Shown in pieces: positions 1 through 6,207 of a stretch of DNA of 13,705 bases (position 1 is the first letter of the stretch; every line of letters begins with the position of its first letter). The position numbers and the translations under genes were made by a program. A model generated the notes under the pieces. It had not been told where the DNA came from. It did no database searches and worked only from the letters and a program-made list of their open reading frames with translations. Source of the stretch: an uncultured Lachnospiraceae bacterium (GTDB lineage Bacteria; Bacillota; Clostridia; Lachnospirales; Lachnospiraceae); NCBI GenBank assembly GCA_902783095.1, contig CACZPX010000057.1:1-13705 (forward strand). Reading direction: 5' to 3'.

Positions 1-621
1 CCGACGCTGATCGAGTATATCGAGGAGCCGGTGGTCAACGGCGAGATCATGGTGACGACGGAATACATCGGCGCCATCATGGACCTGTGCACGCAGCGGC
101 GCGGCAAGTACCTTGGCATGGACTATATAGAGGAGACGCGCGCGCTGATCAAGTACGAACTGCCGCTCAATGAGATCATCTACGACTTTTTCGACGCCTT
201 GAAGTCCCGCTCCCGCGGGTACGCGTCGTTTAATTATGAACTGAAGGGCTACGAGCGCTCCGACATGGTAAAGCTGGACATCCTGATCAACCGCGAGGAG
301 GTGGATGCGCTCTCGTTTATCGTGCATGCGGATACCGCCTACGAGCGCGGCCGGAAGATGTGCGAAAAGCTGAAGGACGAGATCCCGCGCCACCTGTTTG
401 AGATCCCGATCCAGGCCGCCATCGGCAGCAAGATCATCGCCCGCGAGACCGTCAAGGCCGTGCGCAAGGACGTGCTGGCCAAGTGCTACGGCGGCGACAT
501 CACCAGAAAGCGCAAACTGCTGGAGAAGCAGAAGGAAGGCAAGAAGCGCATGCGCCAGATCGGCAATGTGGAGGTGCCGCAGAAGGCGTTTATGAGCGTT
601 TTGAAGCTGGAAGAGGAATAA
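1..621 (+). CDS. lepA: Elongation factor 4 (LepA), C-terminal part; 5' end outside window
   Basis: The reading frame is open from base 1 and gives the last 206 residues of a protein normally about 600 long. The GTPase and beta-barrel domains lie upstream of the window. What is visible is an EF-G domain V-like segment (IEEP...EYIGAIMDLCTQRRG, about residues 8-38 of the fragment) followed by the LepA-specific C-terminal domain. The family-typical ending has GGDITRKRKLLEKQKEGKKRM and then VEVPQKAFMSVLKL. LepA is a ribosome-associated translational GTPase linked to back-translocation and to 30S biogenesis. hemW begins 10 bases after the stop, as in many Firmicutes where lepA and hemW are paired. 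The in-frame ATG at base 49 is an internal methionine, not a start. Identification is secure; only the 5' boundary is missing. Confidence 0.95.
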   Translation, partial: PTLIEYIEEPVVNGEIMVTTEYIGAIMDLCTQRRGKYLGMDYIEETRALIKYELPLNEIIYDFFDALKSRSRGYASFNYELKGYERSDMVKLDILINREEVDALSFIVHADTAYERGRKMCEKLKDEIPRHLFEIPIQAAIGSKIIARETVKAVRKDVLAKCYGGDITRKRKLLEKQKEGKKRMRQIGNVEVPQKAFMSVLKLEEE

Positions 622-631
622 CCAGGAACCT

Positions 632-1780
632 ATGCTGAAACGACCGCTTGGCATATACGTGCATATCCCGTTCTGTGTGGAAAAGTGCGGCTACTGTGAT
701 TTTCTGTCGGCGCCGGCCGGCGCGGACGAGCAGTCGCGCTACGTGCGCGCGCTGTTGAAGGAGATCCGCAGCTACGAACCGGTGGGTGACCAGTTCGCGG
801 TGGACACGGTCTTTTTCGGCGGCGGCACGCCGTCCATCATCTCGCCCACGCTGATCGGCAAGATCGTGGACCGGCTGCACGACGTGTTCGCCTTTGACGA
901 CGAGGTGGAGGCGACCATCGAGTGCAATCCCGGCACGCTGGACGAAAAAAAGCTCAAAAGCTACGCAAAGTTGGGCTTTAACCGGCTGTCCCTGGGGCTG
1001 CAGTCCGCCAACGACAGGGAACTGCGCACGCTGGGACGCATCCACGACTACGCGGCCTTTGAAGAGAGCTACCGGCTGGCCAGGAAGTGCGGCTTCGCCA
1101 ACGTGAACGTCGATCTGATGAGCGGCATCCCGGGACAGACCATGGACAGCTGGCGCCAGACGCTGGAGACCGTGGTGGCCCTGCAGCCCGCGCATATTTC
1201 GGCCTACAGCCTTATCATTGAAGAAGATACGCCGTTTTATTACCGCTACACCACGGAAGCCGGCAAAAAACTGCTGCCGACCGAGGCGGAGGACCGGGCG
1301 ATGTACCGCTATACCAACGATTATCTGAGCGATATGGGGTACCGGCGCTACGAGTTTTCCAACCACGCCAGGCGCGGCAAGGAGAGCCGGCACAACATCA
1401 AATACTGGACCATGCAGGAGTACGTGGGTTTTGGCCTGGGCGCCGCGTCCTATCTGGGCGGCAAGCGCTTTTCCAACCCGCGGGACATGGAGGAGTACAT
1501 AGAACACGCGCCCAACGCCTACGCGGGCTTCCGCATGCAGCCGGTGCGGCTGATCAAGCGGAGCATGGAGGAATTCATGTTCCTTGGGCTGCGTATGACG
1601 GACGGCATCCTAAAAGAGGACTTTGCGGAGCTGTTCGGCGTGCGCTTTGATACGGTGTACGGCAAGGTGGTGGACCGTTTTGTGCAGACCGGGCATCTGG
1701 AAGCGGACGAGGACCGCGTGCGGCTGACGGACAAGGGCATCGACGTGAGCAACCGGATCCTGGCGGAATTCTTGTTGTAA
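632..1780 (+). CDS. hemW: Radical SAM heme chaperone HemW (HemN-like)
   Basis: This is a 382-residue radical-SAM protein. The cluster-binding CX3CX2C motif is at C15, C19 and C22. The next position is F24 rather than the extra cysteine of true oxygen-independent coproporphyrinogen oxidase HemN, which points to HemW. Other landmarks are the SAM-binding GGGTPS (63-68), ECNPG (97-101), LSLGLQS (119-125) and GRIH (135-138). A HemN C-terminal winged-helix-like region follows (about 308-380: SMEEFMFLGLRMTDGI and onward). HemW proteins bind heme and are thought to deliver it to target proteins; many are still misannotated as coproporphyrinogen III oxidase. The gene lies 10 bases after lepA, with only a weak AGGA upstream, so translation is probably coupled. 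The length is normal for the family. The HemW-versus-HemN assignment rests on the motif and on synteny. Confidence 0.93.
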   Translation: MLKRPLGIYVHIPFCVEKCGYCDFLSAPAGADEQSRYVRALLKEIRSYEPVGDQFAVDTVFFGGGTPSIISPTLIGKIVDRLHDVFAFDDEVEATIECNPGTLDEKKLKSYAKLGFNRLSLGLQSANDRELRTLGRIHDYAAFEESYRLARKCGFANVNVDLMSGIPGQTMDSWRQTLETVVALQPAHISAYSLIIEEDTPFYYRYTTEAGKKLLPTEAEDRAMYRYTNDYLSDMGYRRYEFSNHARRGKESRHNIKYWTMQEYVGFGLGAASYLGGKRFSNPRDMEEYIEHAPNAYAGFRMQPVRLIKRSMEEFMFLGLRMTDGILKEDFAELFGVRFDTVYGKVVDRFVQTGHLEADEDRVRLTDKGIDVSNRILAEFLL

Positions 1781-1786
1781 AAGGAG
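1781..1786 (+). promoter_or_regulatory. Ribosome binding site of the sigma-like gene
   Basis: AAGGAG lies directly after the hemW stop and six bases before ATG 1793. It favours that ATG over the in-frame ATG at 1802. Confidence 0.75.
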
Positions 1787-1792
1787 AGCATC

Positions 1793-2395
1793 ATGCAGGA
1801 CATGGACTTGCTTTCGATCTATCTGGCGGAGCTGGAGGGGATCGAGCCGCTCTCGGCAGCGGAGGAGGAGACCCTGCTGGAGCAGTTAAAGAGCGGCGTG
1901 GTGACCGCGCGCGACCGCCTTGCGGAGGGCAATCTCCACTTTGTGCTGGAGTGCGTCACGGACTACGAGAGCTTCGGGTCCTCCGTAAGCGACCTGGTGC
2001 AGGAGGGCAACGTGGCCCTGCTGTCCGCCATCGACGCCGCGGCGGCGGACGCCTCCGTGGTATCGGGCGAGCGGTTCAAGCGGGAGCTGGAGCGGCAGAT
2101 CCGCGCGGCGATCGAGGCGCATTTAAAGGAAGAGGAGGTCGCGGACGCGGCGGCCATCCGGTTTACGCGGGAGGCCAACCAGCTGTTTGAGACCACCCGC
2201 GAGTTTGAGGAACGCGAGGGGCGGGCCGCGACGCTGGAGGAGCTGGTACACGAGACCGGGCTTACCGCGGACGAGATCGAATACATCATCCGGGTGTCGC
2301 AGAGCGCCATAGAACGCGGCGACGCGAACCCGAAGGAAGAGGAAGCAGAGTCCTTTGACGACGGCGGCGATCCGCTGACGGACGGCTGGAAATAA
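1793..2395 (+). CDS. Degenerate sigma-70-like protein lacking region 4
   Basis: A 200-residue protein that aligns with primary sigma factors over regions 1.2, 2 and 3 and then stops. Region 1.2 is about residues 5-36 (DLLSIYLAELEG...LSAAEEE), region 2.1 about 37-60, and region 2.2 is DLVQEGNVALLSAID (67-81), close to the core-RNA-polymerase-binding signature DLIQEGN. Region 3 is about 128-172 (REGRAATLEELVHETGLTADEI). Residues 173-200 are acidic. There is no region 4, so -35 recognition is missing. Over region 2.3/2.4 the segment RFKRELERQIRAAIE (94-108) aligns without gaps to KFSTYATWWIRQAIT of E. coli sigma-70. Only the first aromatic (F95) is kept; Y430, W433, W434, Q437 and T440 become E98, R101, Q102, A105 and E108. 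It is therefore unlikely to open promoters alone. Function is unknown; a core-polymerase-binding modulator is my inference. AAGGAG six bases upstream supports this start. Confidence 0.8.
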   Translation: MQDMDLLSIYLAELEGIEPLSAAEEETLLEQLKSGVVTARDRLAEGNLHFVLECVTDYESFGSSVSDLVQEGNVALLSAIDAAAADASVVSGERFKRELERQIRAAIEAHLKEEEVADAAAIRFTREANQLFETTREFEEREGRAATLEELVHETGLTADEIEYIIRVSQSAIERGDANPKEEEAESFDDGGDPLTDGWK

Positions 2396-2428
2396 AACGG
2401 CGCAGGCCGGTACGCAAATACAATCCAC

Positions 2429-2435
2429 AGGAGGA
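2429..2435 (+). promoter_or_regulatory. Ribosome binding site of purB
   Basis: AGGAGGA, a near-perfect anti-16S match, lies four bases before ATG 2440 in the 44-base gap after the sigma-like gene. It fixes the purB start and suggests strong independent initiation. Confidence 0.8.
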
Positions 2436-2439
2436 TCCT

Positions 2440-3864
2440 ATGACAGATCAGTATGTAAGCCCTTTATCAAAGCGTTATGCCAGCGAAGAGATGCTGAAGC
2501 TCTTTTCGCAGGATAAGAAATTCACCACCTGGCGCCGGCTGTGGATCGCCCTGGCCGAGGCCGAGATGGAGCTGGGCCTGCCCATCACGAAAGAGCAGGT
2601 GGACGAGCTGAAGGCGCACGTGAACGATATCAACTATGAGGAGGCGGAAGCGCGCGAGCGCGAAGTGCGCCACGACGTGATGTCCCACGTCTACGCCTAC
2701 GGCCTGCAGTGCCCCAAGGCGAAGGGCATCATCCATCTGGGTGCCACCAGCTGCTACGTGGGCGACAACACCGACCTGATCCTCATGCGCGAGGGCCTGG
2801 AACTGATCAAAAAGCGCCTGGTGGAAGTGATGCGCGTGCTGGCGGACTTCGCGATGGAGTACCGCAGCCTGCCCACGCTCGGCTTTACCCACTATCAGCC
2901 GGCCCAGCCTACCACGGTGGGCAAGCGCGCTGCGCTCTGGCTGATGGAGTTGAAGCTGGACTACGAAGACCTGTGCTACGTTGCCGACAGCCTGGGGTTC
3001 CGCGGCGTGAAGGGCACCACCGGCACGCAGGCGAGCTTCCTGGACCTGTTTGAGGGCGACCATGAGAAGGTGAAGGCGCTGGATAAGGCCGTCTCCAAAA
3101 AGATGGGCTTTGACAAGATCTATCCCGTGACCGGTCAGACCTACTCCCGCAAGGTGGACACCCGGGTGCTGTCCGTGCTGGCGGGCATCGCGCAGAGCGC
3201 GCACAAGTTTACCAACGACATCCGCCTGCTGCAGCACATGAAGGAGATCGAAGAGCCCTTCGGCTCCAAGCAGATCGGTTCCTCCGCCATGGCCTACAAG
3301 CGCAACCCCATGCGGTCGGAGCGCATCGCCTCCCTGGCGGATTTCGTGATGAGCAACGTGATGAACCCGATGCTCGTGGCGTCCACGCAGTGGTTTGAGC
3401 GCACCCTCGATGACTCCGCGAACAAGCGGCTGTCCGTGCCGGAGGGCTTTTTGGCCACCGACGCGATCCTGCTGATCTGGCGCAACGTGGCGGACGGCCT
3501 GATCGTGCACAAGAAGGTGATCGAAAAGCACCTGATGGAGGAGCTGCCCTTTATGGCGACGGAGAACATCATGATGGAGGCCGTCAAGCGCGGCGGCGAC
3601 CGTCAGGAGCTGCACGAGAAGATCCGCGAGCTCTCCATGATCGCGGGCGCCAACGTCAAGGACAAGGGCGAAAAGAACAACCTGCTGGAGCTGATCGCAG
3701 CAGAGCCGGCTTTCGGCATCACCGCGGACGAGCTGGAAGGACTGATGGATCCCAGCCTGTACGTGGGCCGCGCGCCGGAGCAGACGAAGGAATTCATAGA
3801 GGAGGACATCCTTCCGATCCTGGCTGCGGTGGAACGCCCCGTGTCAGAAAATGTTAAGAATTAA
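2440..3864 (+). CDS. purB: Adenylosuccinate lyase (PurB)
   Basis: A 474-residue member of the fumarase/aspartase superfamily. It cleaves SAICAR to AICAR and adenylosuccinate to AMP, releasing fumarate, in cytosolic purine synthesis. The superfamily signature is G280-SSAMAYKRNPM-291, where the mobile active-site loop carries the catalytic serine (S281/S282). The conserved FTHYQPAQPTTVGKR (149-163) carries catalytic-type histidine H151. The N-terminal segment with EVRHDVMSHV and the TSCYVGDNTD motif are also typical. The long form with MAYKRNPMRSE resembles the clade that includes human ADSL rather than the shorter B. subtilis PurB (about 430 residues). It has a strong Shine-Dalgarno but no convincing promoter of its own in the preceding gap, so it is probably cotranscribed from upstream. 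No terminator follows it before the ireB promoter. Confidence 0.96.
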   Translation: MTDQYVSPLSKRYASEEMLKLFSQDKKFTTWRRLWIALAEAEMELGLPITKEQVDELKAHVNDINYEEAEAREREVRHDVMSHVYAYGLQCPKAKGIIHLGATSCYVGDNTDLILMREGLELIKKRLVEVMRVLADFAMEYRSLPTLGFTHYQPAQPTTVGKRAALWLMELKLDYEDLCYVADSLGFRGVKGTTGTQASFLDLFEGDHEKVKALDKAVSKKMGFDKIYPVTGQTYSRKVDTRVLSVLAGIAQSAHKFTNDIRLLQHMKEIEEPFGSKQIGSSAMAYKRNPMRSERIASLADFVMSNVMNPMLVASTQWFERTLDDSANKRLSVPEGFLATDAILLIWRNVADGLIVHKKVIEKHLMEELPFMATENIMMEAVKRGGDRQELHEKIRELSMIAGANVKDKGEKNNLLELIAAEPAFGITADELEGLMDPSLYVGRAPEQTKEFIEEDILPILAAVERPVSENVKN

Positions 3865-3876
3865 AGCAAAATATTA

Positions 3877-3892
3877 CGATTGTTAGCGATTG
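3877..3892 (+). repeat. Tandem CGATTG direct repeat overlapping the -35 of the ireB promoter
   Basis: CGATTG occurs at 3877-3882 and again at 3887-3892, a 10-base period equal to about one helical turn. The second copy overlaps the -35 hexamer. The arrangement suits side-by-side binding of a regulator on one face of the DNA. It does not match the WalR consensus (TGTWAH-N5-TGTWAH). A chance repeat is possible. Confidence 0.4.
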
Positions 3893-3918
3893 CAGGTATT
3901 CTGTTTATATATTATAAT
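3890..3918 (+). promoter_or_regulatory. Sigma-A-type promoter for the ireB-ruvX operon
   Basis: A perfect -10 TATAAT (3913-3918) lies 17 bases downstream of a -35-like TTGCAG (3890-3895), within an AT-rich island unlike the GC-rich coding DNA around it. Predicted transcription starts near 3925, giving a leader of about 28 bases that contains the GGAGAAAGG ribosome binding site (3941-3949) of ireB. No other strong promoter is visible before recO, so this may drive all nine genes. Confidence 0.75.
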
Positions 3919-3952
3919 CCTTATAACGCTATTATGAATCGGAGAAAGGAAA

Positions 3953-4219
3953 ATGGCTGACATTCGAGACACACAATTTATCCCCATTCTGACAGAAGGC
4001 GGGATACCTGCTGCTGATGTTCTGGAAAAGGTCTATCAGGCGCTGGTGGAGAAGGGTTACAACCCCGTCAACCAGATCGTGGGCTATATCATGTCCGGGG
4101 ACCCCACTTACATCACCAGCTACGGTGGAGCCAGGACCCTGATCTCCAAGGTGGAGCGTGACGAGATCCTTGAGGAGCTTGTAAATACCTATATCGAGAC
4201 CAAGAAGAACGCCAGGTAA
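3953..4219 (+). CDS. ireB: IreB family regulatory protein (UPF0297/YrzL)
   Basis: An 88-residue cytosolic protein with the family hallmark EKGYNPVNQIVGYIMSGDP (33-51), then ARTLISKVERDEILEELV. In Enterococcus faecalis, IreB is a substrate of the PASTA kinase IreK and a negative regulator of cephalosporin resistance. There the phosphorylated threonines lie at the N terminus (T4 and T7, as I recall). Here T7 is kept in the DT pair while position 4 is isoleucine, so regulation through one site is conceivable. The order ireB-ruvX-DUF1292 matches yrzL-yrrK-yrzB in B. subtilis, although there alaS precedes it and here purB does. GGAGAAAGG just upstream supports the start. The family is certain; the envelope-stress role is by homology only. 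Confidence 0.92.
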   Translation: MADIRDTQFIPILTEGGIPAADVLEKVYQALVEKGYNPVNQIVGYIMSGDPTYITSYGGARTLISKVERDEILEELVNTYIETKKNAR

Positions 4220-4223
4220 CGGC

Positions 4224-4676
4224 ATGCGCGTCCTGGGTCTGGATTACGGTTCCGTCACGGTGGGCGTGGCTGTCTCGGACGCGCTGGGCATCACGGCGCA
4301 GCCGCTTATGACCATCCGGCGTGAACAGGAGAACAAGCTCCGCAGAACACTTGCAAAAATACAGGAAATCGCGGCCGAGTACGAGGTGGAGACCATCGTG
4401 CTCGGTTTTCCCAAAAACATGGACAACACATTGGGAGAACGGTGTCAGAAGACATTGGCGTTCCGGGATATGCTGGAGCGCCGCATCGGGCTCCCTGTTG
4501 TTTTATGGGACGAACGGCTCACGACCTGGGCGGCGGATCAGGATCTGGAATTCATGGGCGTTCCCAAAAAAGACCGCAAGAAAGTGATAGACCAGATCGC
4601 GGCGATGACCATTCTGCAGGAATACATGGACAGCAACAGGAGAGAAGATGGACAGGATCACACTGACGTCGGATGA
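4224..4676 (+). CDS. ruvX: YqgF/RuvX family putative Holliday junction resolvase
   Basis: A 150-residue RNase H-fold nuclease-like protein. Family motifs with candidate metal-binding acidic residues are LGLDYGSVTVGVAVSD (D7), DERLTT (D96/E97) and IDQIAA (D123). IVLGFPKNMDNTLGER is also characteristic. Family members are described as Holliday junction resolvases, and E. coli YqgF also processes pre-16S rRNA; the sequence does not say which role applies here. It begins four bases after the ireB stop, with AGG inside the end of ireB as the only Shine-Dalgarno. Its last 29 bases overlap the DUF1292 gene in another frame. Length and motifs are intact. Confidence 0.93.
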   Translation: MRVLGLDYGSVTVGVAVSDALGITAQPLMTIRREQENKLRRTLAKIQEIAAEYEVETIVLGFPKNMDNTLGERCQKTLAFRDMLERRIGLPVVLWDERLTTWAADQDLEFMGVPKKDRKKVIDQIAAMTILQEYMDSNRREDGQDHTDVG

Positions 4677-4905
4677 CGGCGAAAAATTGGAACTCTACGC
4701 GCTGGAGAGCACGCGTCTGGGCGGCGTGGACTATCTGCTGGCCTCGGACGTGGAGACCGGCGACGGAGAGTGCTATATTTTAAAGGACGTGGCCCCCGCG
4801 GACAGCGCGGACGCGGTCTACGAGATGGTCGACGACGAGCGGGAGCTGGACTATCTGCTGAACATCTTTTCCGAACTGGTAGAAGACGTGGACTTCGAGT
4901 TTTAA
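4648..4905 (+). CDS. DUF1292 (UPF0473/YrzB) family protein
   Basis: An acidic 85-residue protein of the DUF1292 family. Its pattern is an N-terminal beta-rich segment (ITLTSDDGEKLELYAL), then YLLASDVETGDGECYILK, and an acidic helical end with DYLLNIFSELVED. The molecular function is unknown. The gene is recognised as much by constant position, after ireB and ruvX in Firmicutes, as by sequence. It starts inside the end of ruvX (29-base overlap), with AGGAGAGA at 4638-4645 supplying the ribosome binding site, so the two are probably made in a fixed ratio. No membrane segment or catalytic motif is visible. Confidence 0.85.
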   Translation: MDRITLTSDDGEKLELYALESTRLGGVDYLLASDVETGDGECYILKDVAPADSADAVYEMVDDERELDYLLNIFSELVEDVDFEF

Positions 4906-4908
4906 ACG

Positions 4909-5493
4909 ATGGCGGACAACGGACAGAACAAGCCGAATAAGGAGAAAGACCCCAACCGGGTCCTGCTGTTTGTCACGAAGGTGATCGGCTCGATCAGTCT
5001 CCGCGTGATCGTGATCGCGATCCTGGCGATCGTCTTTATCTATGCGGTGATCCGGGCTTACGACTTCGGATATTCCATCTTTACGGTAAAATCCACCGAA
5101 GAGGGCGAGGGCATGGACGTGCTCGTGTCCGTGACGGAGGATATGTCCACGGCGGACATCGCGGACCTGCTGGTGAAAAAGAAACTGATCGACGACGCGA
5201 GCATCTTCAAGATCCAGGTCAGTCTCTTTACCAGCGAGAAATACGTGATCCTGCCGGGCACCTATACCCTGAACACCACCATGTCCCCGCAGGAAATGAT
5301 CCAGGAGATGGTGGGCGTGCCGGAATCCGAGTCCACCGAGCCGGAGCATCTGTGGCCGGCCGAGACCACCACGGCGGCGCCGGAGACGGAGACGTCCCCG
5401 CAGGAGACTTCGCCGGAGAACACGGAGACGGCCGAGGATACCCGGGAGAATACGACCGCCGAAGAGGACGCGCACGAGACAGAGGATGATTGA
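4909..5493 (+). CDS. Truncated MltG-like membrane protein without the YceG catalytic domain
   Basis: A 194-residue protein at the locus where B. subtilis carries yrrL, an mltG homologue. Residues 1-30 are hydrophilic and presumed cytoplasmic. Residues 31-49 form one hydrophobic membrane helix (LRVIVIAILAIVFIYAVIR). Residues 70-135 resemble the LysM-like N-terminal domain of MltG (DMSTADIADLLVKKKLIDD, then LPGTYTLNTTMSPQEMIQEM). The muralytic YceG domain with its catalytic glutamate is absent. Instead there is a low-complexity tail (138-194) rich in Thr, Glu, Pro and Ser, probably disordered outside the cell. trmR begins within its last codons and no leftover catalytic-domain coding is seen, so this looks like a real short form rather than a fresh frameshift. 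It cannot be a lytic transglycosylase by itself; peptidoglycan binding or a scaffold role is inference. It starts three bases after the DUF1292 stop without a clear ribosome binding site. Confidence 0.8.
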   Translation: MADNGQNKPNKEKDPNRVLLFVTKVIGSISLRVIVIAILAIVFIYAVIRAYDFGYSIFTVKSTEEGEGMDVLVSVTEDMSTADIADLLVKKKLIDDASIFKIQVSLFTSEKYVILPGTYTLNTTMSPQEMIQEMVGVPESESTEPEHLWPAETTTAAPETETSPQETSPENTETAEDTRENTTAEEDAHETEDD

Positions 5494-6160
5494 TCAGGAA
5501 AGACTCAGCACCTTTCTGGAGGCGCTGGAGACGGACGATCCGGTCTGGCTGGAAGAGATCGAGCAGTACGGCAGGGAACGAAAGATCCCCCTTGTAAGGC
5601 GGGAGACTGCCGCACTGCTTCTTTTTATCCTGCAGACGGCAAAGGCCAAAAACGTGCTGGAGATCGGGACCGCGATCGGCTATTCCGCCCTGCTTATGGC
5701 CCTGCACGGCGGCGACGGGCTGCACATCGACACGGTGGAGCTTGACGCGGAACGGGCGGCGCTTGCGCGGGAAAACTTCGCACGTGCAAAAAAAGAGGGC
5801 GTTTCGGCGTCCATAGATCTTCTGGAGGGCGACGCCGGCAGGCTGCTCCCCGCGCTTTCCGGGCCTTACGGCCTGATCTTTTTGGACGGGGCGAAGGGCC
5901 AGTACGCGGGCTATCTTCCGGCGTTGAAACGCCTGCTCGCACCGGGCGGCGTGCTGTTTGCGGACAACGTGCTGCAGGACGGCACGGTGCTTGATTCCCG
6001 CTTTCTGGTGGAGCGCAGGGACCGCACCACGCACAGGCGCATGCGGGACTTTCTGTATGCCGTAAAGCACGATCCGGAACTGGTCACGGCCATCGTTCCG
6101 GTGGGGGACGGCGTATCGCTCTCGCTCAAGAAGGAGACGGCGCCGTCAGATGATCATTGA
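5486..6160 (+). CDS. trmR: tRNA 5-hydroxyuridine methyltransferase TrmR (YrrM-type O-methyltransferase)
   Basis: A 224-residue class I SAM methyltransferase of the cation-dependent O-methyltransferase family. Motif I is VLEIGTAIGYSA (57-68), the acidic ribose-binding end of strand 2 is VELD (84-87), and the probable metal ligands are D134 (FLDGAKG) and D160/N161 (FADNVL). A basic segment, RRDRTTHRRMRDF (177-189), could contact RNA. B. subtilis YrrM (TrmR) methylates 5-hydroxyuridine at tRNA position 34 to 5-methoxyuridine. The assignment rests on family plus position between the mltG-like gene and the U32 gene, exactly as yrrL-yrrM-yrrN/O. It overlaps the upstream gene by 8 bases with no good Shine-Dalgarno, so translational coupling is likely. 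Sequence alone would only support a generic O-methyltransferase. Confidence 0.88.
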   Translation: MIDQERLSTFLEALETDDPVWLEEIEQYGRERKIPLVRRETAALLLFILQTAKAKNVLEIGTAIGYSALLMALHGGDGLHIDTVELDAERAALARENFARAKKEGVSASIDLLEGDAGRLLPALSGPYGLIFLDGAKGQYAGYLPALKRLLAPGGVLFADNVLQDGTVLDSRFLVERRDRTTHRRMRDFLYAVKHDPELVTAIVPVGDGVSLSLKKETAPSDDH

Positions 6161-6168
6161 AAGAAACA

Positions 6169-6185
6169 CGGCCCGAAGCGGGCCG
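6169..6185 (+). repeat. GC-rich intergenic hairpin between trmR and trhP
   Basis: CGGCCCG-AAG-CGGGCCG is a perfect 7-base-pair inverted repeat with a three-base loop, placed 8 bases after the trmR stop and 9 bases before the AAGGAG of trhP. No T run follows, so a strong intrinsic terminator is unlikely. It may be an RNA-stabilising, processing or partial-attenuation element. Confidence 0.55.
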
Positions 6186-6194
6186 ACACAAATA

Positions 6195-6200
6195 AAGGAG
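6195..6200 (+). promoter_or_regulatory. Ribosome binding site of trhP
   Basis: AAGGAG lies seven bases before ATG 6208 and fixes the start. It gives trhP its own initiation signal, unlike the coupled trmR gene before it. Confidence 0.75.
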
Positions 6201-6207
6201 AGATCCC

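Noticed and set aside
590..1507. 305-codon open frame on the minus strand
   Set aside because: Antisense to hemW, which has full radical-SAM motifs; shadow frame without recognisable domains.
2419..2424. TACAAT as a -10 for purB
   Set aside because: The position 17 bases upstream (AACGGC) has no -35 likeness, and transcription would begin inside the Shine-Dalgarno sequence.
2467..3615. 382-codon open frame on the minus strand
   Set aside because: Lies wholly antisense to purB; its His/Val/Leu/Gln-rich composition is typical of GC-rich antisense frames and no family motif is seen.
3865..3889. Terminator after purB
   Set aside because: Only a four-base GCAA/TTGC pairing could be found; no stem or T run that would act as an intrinsic terminator.
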